Positions 7,511-11,964 of a DNA stretch of 11,964 nt are shown in pieces. The stretch comes from Polyrhizophydium stewartii (Eukaryota > Chytridiomycota > Chytridiomycetes > Rhizophydiales), in assembly GCA_027604665.1 (NCBI GenBank), contig JADGIZ010000549.1, positions 1 through 11,964 on the forward strand. The letters run 5' to 3'. Within the stretch, counting starts at the first letter, position 1, and every line of letters starts with the position of its first letter. The position numbers and the translations under genes are program-made. The notes beneath the pieces are model-generated. The model was not told where the DNA came from. It did no database searches and saw only the letters and a program-made list of their open reading frames with translations.

Positions 7511-10500
7511 TCACTGGACCATCTGCGGCGGCGCAGCGGTGGGCTGCGCGGCGAGCAGAGCGCCGAGATTGCGGCCGTACTTGCGCATGGCCTCGTCGAC
7601 GCGCTTGTCGTACCACTCGCCCGTGCGCAGGGGCACGCTGAGATCCTTGTTCTGGCTGAAATACGTGCGCAGGGCCTTTTCGCACACGGCGTTGGCGGCC
7701 TCGTTGGCGGGCTCGGTGATGTACACCTCGGCCGCACGCAGGCAAAAGTGGATGTCAAGGACCAGCGTCTGGACGCCGCCGAAACCAAATTTGCGGGGGC
7801 CTTTGTCGGTCTCCCATGAGCTTGCTGTTGTTGCGTGGTGTGGATGCATGGCGGGGGGAGTTTCGTGTGCGGCGAGTGACAGTCAGACAGGCGGGTGGAA
7901 TGTCAGCGTGAGTCGTCGGCAGAGCGGTCGGGCGTGGAGGGGGCGGGCGATGGCGCAAAAGTGCATACGGGAAGTCGATATGTTGCCGAAGAACTGCTCG
8001 AGAACACGGCCGACGAGGTCCTTGCGATCCAAGACGCGGTCCATGTCGGCAACAAGCTTGTTCAGCGCCAGCACAAGCTTGAGAACCGCGTCGGTCGGAA
8101 GCATCGTGTCGAGGATCGCCGCGCTCTGACGCACGGCCGGGTGCCAGGGTGAACGGTCAGCAACTGGCGCACATGGAAGCAGAGATGGCAAGGTGTGAAA
8201 AGTCGCTCACGTTGGTGTAGTCGACCTTGCCAAAGTTGTACTCGAGCTTGGCGATGCGCGAGACGCACTGCGAGACAAACTTTGCTCGAATAGCCTCGAG
8301 GGTCTCTGAATCGCACAGAGGAGCACAGATGTTTGGGTGAGGAAGCAGCCGGCAGGCAGGGCGATCAAACGGAGCGGACTGCTCACGCTTGTGGCGCGCG
8401 CAGTCCTCTTCGAGCTCCGGGATTGGCCGCTCAAACTGCTCCTGAAGCTGGCTCTTGACTTTGGGCAACATGTGGTCGATCACAAAGGTTGCGTTGGTCA
8501 GGATGACGCAGTACTGGCGGGCGACACAGTGTCAGATGTATTCAATGCAGTACGCTTCTGGTGGTGAATTCATGCATGCATGGGCACCTGCGTAATCGTG
8601 AGGTCCTTGTCGAGCGCAGAGTGCGTTGTGTTGATGAAGACGGAGAACATGGACGACAGCGACGACACGATCTTGTTGTAGAGCTGCGCCGCCACCGAGG
8701 CGATAGATGCTTTGTCAGCCAAAGCGAAAGATCGACTTTGTTTGCGAGCCTCACCGTCATGGACATGAGGACACCGACATCCGATGCAAAGTCTGTGAGG
8801 ACCTTGAACAGCTGGTACGCGCTCTCGCTCATCCTGGGGATGGGGATGTCTGAGTGCGACAAAAGCAGTTAGTCGCCATCATGTGCCAGATTTTCAGCGC
8901 GCCATTCTCGCGACGCACCGAATGACAAGTTGCGCTCGTCAAAGAACTCTGTGCGCGGGGCCACGGCCTCGAACTTGTCGTTCCGCACGGCAGCCGCAAT
9001 CGTCTCCTCGCACGACTGCGAATGCGTTTCAATGGCGTTGGCGATATCGGCGAGCACAATCTTGTCGAGCAGGAATGTCAAGTCGAGACCAACATCGCGC
9101 AGCTGTGAGCAGGGAGCGAGGTTTTTCGTCGCATTAGCAAAGAGAAGAGCTTTAGCGGCTCAGAATGGCGGAAGAAGCGAACCTGCTGGCAGTGATCGAG
9201 CGTGCTCATCAGACAGTCGGCAATGACCGAGAAACGCTGGTGCGAGTCAAAGACCTGCCTGCGCAGGGTGTCGGTAAAGTGTGTGATCTCGCCCGTGACC
9301 CACTTCATGAAGCCTGCGTTCCCGTATTAAGCCGCACAGCCAAGTGCGGTCAGGGTCGGACTCGAAATCTGCTGGTGTACACGGAGAGAAAGCAAGAGAC
9401 AGTCTAGACTCACCCGACGCCATGGTTGTGTCGCGGAAGGAGCCGCCGTACCAGTCGCACGTGTTGCGGATCAGGCGGAAGGTGATCTCGGCCAGATCGT
9501 TCATGTACGCGGCGATGTCGCCGTCAAACTTGAGCTGCCTGGTGCGATGCCGGACCGTTTTTGTGCGCGCCGTGAGAAAGATGTCGCGCGCTTGGTCGCC
9601 GAGGCCAAGACGCAGCAGGCGGTCAATGTTCTCCTGGACCTGCGACTTGGTGGACACGGGGCTGGCGAGGTCGAGGCTGATGAGCTTGGCGAGCGTCTCG
9701 ATGCGCTTTTCGACTGACGTGCGCAGGGCCTGGACGCGCGGCGTGTCGACGTCGACCGATGAGAGTATCTTTCCGGCTTCAAGATGCCGAAGAAGATATC
9801 AGTCAGTGATTTTGCGAGTGGGCTGAGGCAAATGATGCAGCGCGGGATTCCTGACCCTTTTCGAGGTTGGCCACGGCATTGTCAAAGTCGCGGTGCGCAA
9901 CCAGCACGTCGAGCTCATCGGGCAGCTCGAGCAGCCAGCGGTAGTCTGTGATGCTCAGATTGTCCTTGACCGCAGCGAGTTTCTCCTTTGCCTTTTGCCC
10001 GTCCTCGGGTGCGGCGGTGCCGATTGGCGCACTGACTGTCTTGGCCTGCGGGCAGCGAGACGGCGAGCATGTGAGTCAGCCTGCGTCGGTTGGAGCGAGA
10101 GACCGAGTGCGAGCGTGGCAAAGCTTGCAGGCAACCTTTGACGAAGCGTCCTTGGCGACTTCCTTTTCGCGGCGCTTCTGGGCGAGGATGTCGTCGGTGA
10201 TGCGCTTGATTGCGCCGAGGATGGCGCGCTTCTCCTCGAGCGTCTCGGTGCGGTAGATGCTAACGTCCGGGTGCTTGACAATCTTGAATGCGTTTGTGAC
10301 GTCTGCAGGCCGCGGGTCAGATCGCAGGCTTTGCGCGGATGCAGTGCACATGTGCGTTACGACATGCGTACCAGGCGAGTCTTTCATGTCGATGAAGCCA
10401 ATCTCGTTGAGCGCCCAGGCGGTCTCGGCCACCATGCGGGCCTTGCCTGTGATGAGGCTCTTTTTCCAGCTCACGACGACGAGGGAGTCATTGAAGAGGT

Positions 10501-11665
10501 AGAGATGGACCATGTCCTTTTGCTTGAAGGTGGTGGGGCTGACTTCCCAGTATCTATTCTTGCTGCCCTCGCGCACGAGGTACCTGGTCTTTGACTCGGA
10601 GAGGATTTTCTGTGTGGCGGGCACAGAGTAGAAGTGCAGCATGTGAGTGCGATTGATATGCATGGACGTGGCGCATCATTCGGCGCGCAGGTACCTGCAG
10701 GCCGTCGATGTTGTTGTAGAGCGCCTTCATCTGGGCCTCGCGCGACTCCATGAGCTCTTCTTCTTTGGCGCGCTGCTTGGCGAGGGCCTCTGCCGCGGCG
10801 GCCGCCTTTTGCTCAGGCGAGGCGAGTGGGTCGTCGAGCAGGGCGGCAGCGAGGGTCTCTTCGCGCTCATCGGCCTCTGGCCGCAGGCTGTCCTGGACGT
10901 CCTTGAGCTCTGTTAGCAGGCCGCGCAGGTAGAGCATGTCCGACTCGAGCTGTACGAAAGCAGGCAGATGCAAGTCAAGGAGACGCAGATCGAGGCAGAG
11001 CGTGGAGGTGGGATGAGCAGGGGCCGGTGTGTGGAGGCGAATGCACAACATGTTGCAAGCACAAAGCGCAGAGTAGGAAAAAGGATATTTGAAATTTCTT
11101 TTGAGATGACGACAAAGTCGTTGTAGTTTCTGAAGACGTTGCGCTGCAGGTCCGCGGCGGCGAGATCCTTTGCGTCCGCGAGCGAGTTGTAGAACTGCTG
11201 GATGGCGTCCTCGCTGGGCAGCTGCTGCAGCATGCCATGGACGACTGAGACAGAGAGCGGGGTTGCGTGTGAGCAGCCTGTTTAAAGGTGACAGACGCAT
11301 TGGGGGGGGGGGGGAGACGCACATCCTTCGGCATCGAAGCCATCCTCGGAGAAGCGGAGGATGTCTGCGCTCTTGAGTGCGCCTGAGGCGGTGTTTGGGG
11401 CAGCAGTCGGGGCGGGGAGGGCTGGGACGGCTGCTGCGGTGGCTTGGGGCGTGGCCACGCGGTCCGAGCCCTTGCCAAAGAGGCCGCCGAGCTTGCCGCG
11501 CTCTGGCGACGCGGCGGCCTGAGCAGCTGGCGTGAGCGGGCTCTGGGCGAGCGGCGACGCGCGGGCCGCGCTTGAGCCGCGCGGGTCGGTGGAGCGCGCG
11601 GGCGGGGTGACGCTGGATCCCGCGCGGCTGCGCGGCACGGTCGCGGCGGCCTTGTCGCCGAACAT
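7511..11665 (-). CDS. EXO84: Exocyst complex subunit EXO84
   Basis: EXO84 is one of the eight exocyst subunits that tether secretory vesicles to the plasma membrane. Minus-strand exons: 11665-11323, 11244-11089, 10951-10695, 10609-10372, 10302-10136, 10045-9856, 9776-9414, 9313-9183, 9102-8919, 8849-8755, 8683-8588, 8513-8387, 8305-8211, 8125-7969 and 7824-7511. Phases agree throughout, giving 970 residues. Residues 1-110 are Ala/Pro/Ser-rich and probably disordered. Residues 115-250 hold the VPS51-like N-terminal helices (NYNDFVVISKEIS, LESDMLYLRGLL) and a coiled coil. Residues ~253-387 match the PH domain (VHLYLFNDSLVVVSWKK). From ~410 comes the helical Exo84 C-terminal domain (YRWLLELPDELDVLVAHRDF; MASGFMKWVTGEI; GPRKFGFGGVQTLVLDIHF). 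Intron 2 appears to be AT-AC. The length exceeds human EXOC8 (about 725), partly because of the disordered N-terminus. The start at 11665 is the first ATG of the frame. Confidence 0.95.
10952..11088 (-). other. U12-type AT-AC intron (EXO84 intron 2)
   Basis: This 137-nt intron begins ATATCCTTTTT, matching the U12-dependent 5' splice site consensus ATATCCTTT. It contains CTCCTTGACT (near 10973-10982 on +), close to the U12 branch consensus TTCCTTRACY, and ends GTAC. Splicing A|AG gives ISKEISKLESDML, with one residue between KEIS and LES as in relatives. A GT-AG alternative (donor at 11062, acceptor at 10950) is also in frame but inserts NILFPTLRF instead of Lys. Confidence 0.8.
11302..11314 (+). 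repeat. Homopolymer G13 (C13 on the gene strand)
   Basis: Thirteen consecutive G lie inside EXO84 intron 1, just after the donor on the minus strand, where they form a C tract. Length may vary or be misread by sequencing. Confidence 0.85.
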
Positions 11666-11793
11666 GGCCAATGCGTGTGTGTGGGCGGGGCAGCTGGGAT
11701 CGAGCGAGTCAGATAAGGGTCCTCAGGAAAATTTCTATTTTTTTTTTTCGAGCGACAGGAGCACGGAAATTTTTTGGGGAGTGCTCTTCACTC
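11666..11793. promoter_or_regulatory. Divergent promoter region between EXO84 and the + strand gene
   Basis: These 128 nt separate two outward-facing start codons. They include an 11-nt T tract (11738-11748), a T6 run near 11769-11776 and a GATAAG hexamer near 11712. Poly(dA:dT) tracts commonly exclude nucleosomes at fungal promoters. The regulatory role is inferred from position. Confidence 0.5.
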
Positions 11794-11964
11794 ATGTCTT
11801 CGCACTCAGGCCCGAGTGCCGCCGCCGGCCCCGGCAGCGGAGCCGCTGCCGTCGCCACGGCGGTAGCGCCCGCGCCTGCCGGCGCGCGCTTCAGCTACGC
11901 GCAGACGGCAAAGCGCAACAACTCTGCGGCGAGCGTCGGCGCCCCTGCCGCGGCGGCCGCCGGC
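11794..11964 (+). CDS. N-terminal fragment of an unrecognised Ala/Gly-rich protein (3' partial)
   Basis: An ATG at 11794 opens a frame to the window end, giving 57 residues. They are mostly Ala, Gly, Pro and Ser (MSSHSGPSAAAGPGSG...), with one more distinctive stretch, ARFSYAQTAKRNN, then more Ala. The start is preceded by a T-rich divergent promoter shared with EXO84, which supports a real gene start. The composition suggests a disordered N-terminal tail. Too little is visible to name a family. Confidence 0.55.
   Translation, partial: MSSHSGPSAAAGPGSGAAAVATAVAPAPAGARFSYAQTAKRNNSAASVGAPAAAAAG

Noticed and set aside
6505..7788. A 427-residue minus-strand frame spanning the EXO84 and OPDB boundary
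   Set aside because: It is Arg/Pro/Cys-rich and crosses exons of two genes in the wrong frame. Only a small part near 7095-7009 coincides with a real OPDB exon.
6869..8129. Two long plus-strand frames opposite OPDB and EXO84
   Set aside because: No recognisable domain, low-complexity composition, and they lie antisense to well-supported exons.
10614..10663. Continuing EXO84 exon 4 upstream through MHINRTHMLHFYSVPATQ
   Set aside because: There is no AG acceptor between the donor at 10694 and this stretch. Taking CACACAG ending at 10610 as acceptor, with CACTCAC as branch, gives DGLQ-KILSESK in phase 0, which fits the family.
1..11964. A bacterial operon or mobile element carrying the bacterial-type HMGR
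   Set aside because: Every gene is split by spliceosomal introns, strands are mixed, and no transposase, integrase or terminal repeats are visible.

Overview
The window looks like GC-rich, intron-dense eukaryotic nuclear DNA. I read 29 introns from homology and splice signals, mostly 59-144 nt (one of 205 nt), and many carry a CTGAC or CTAAC branch-like motif near an AG acceptor. That architecture is fungus-like. An ARL6/BBS3 GTPase, which normally belongs to cilia, together with a fungal-type EXO84 points to a flagellated, early-diverging (chytrid-like) fungus. The taxon is inferred, not shown.

Layout. Positions 1-3041 (+): a class II ('bacterial type') HMG-CoA reductase, cut at its 5' end by the window edge. 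It runs on in one frame into a C-terminal extension of about 475 residues that I do not recognise. Positions 3042-3382: gap with CA and GAC/AAC microsatellites. Positions 3383-4294 (+): ARL6, four exons. Positions 4295-4427: convergent 3' region with an AT-rich inverted repeat. Positions 4428-7384 (-): oligopeptidase B, ten exons. Positions 7385-7510: short spacer. Positions 7511-11665 (-): EXO84 exocyst subunit, fifteen exons. Positions 11666-11793: divergent promoter with a T tract. From 11794 (+): start of an unrecognised Ala/Gly-rich protein leaving the window.

The genes do not form a pathway. HMGR supplies mevalonate, ARL6 acts in BBSome-dependent ciliary traffic, OpdB is a cytosolic or organellar peptidase, and EXO84 tethers secretory vesicles. 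This is ordinary nuclear gene packing with short spacers.

The most notable observations are these. (1) EXO84 intron 2 reads as a U12-type AT-AC intron. (2) The HMGR is of the bacterial class II type, with a large novel C-terminal region. (3) Three introns need GC donors. (4) Substrate- or cofactor-specificity residues are changed in the HMGR and in oligopeptidase B.

All exon models were made by eye, using reading-phase agreement and remembered family motifs. No search or splice predictor was run.
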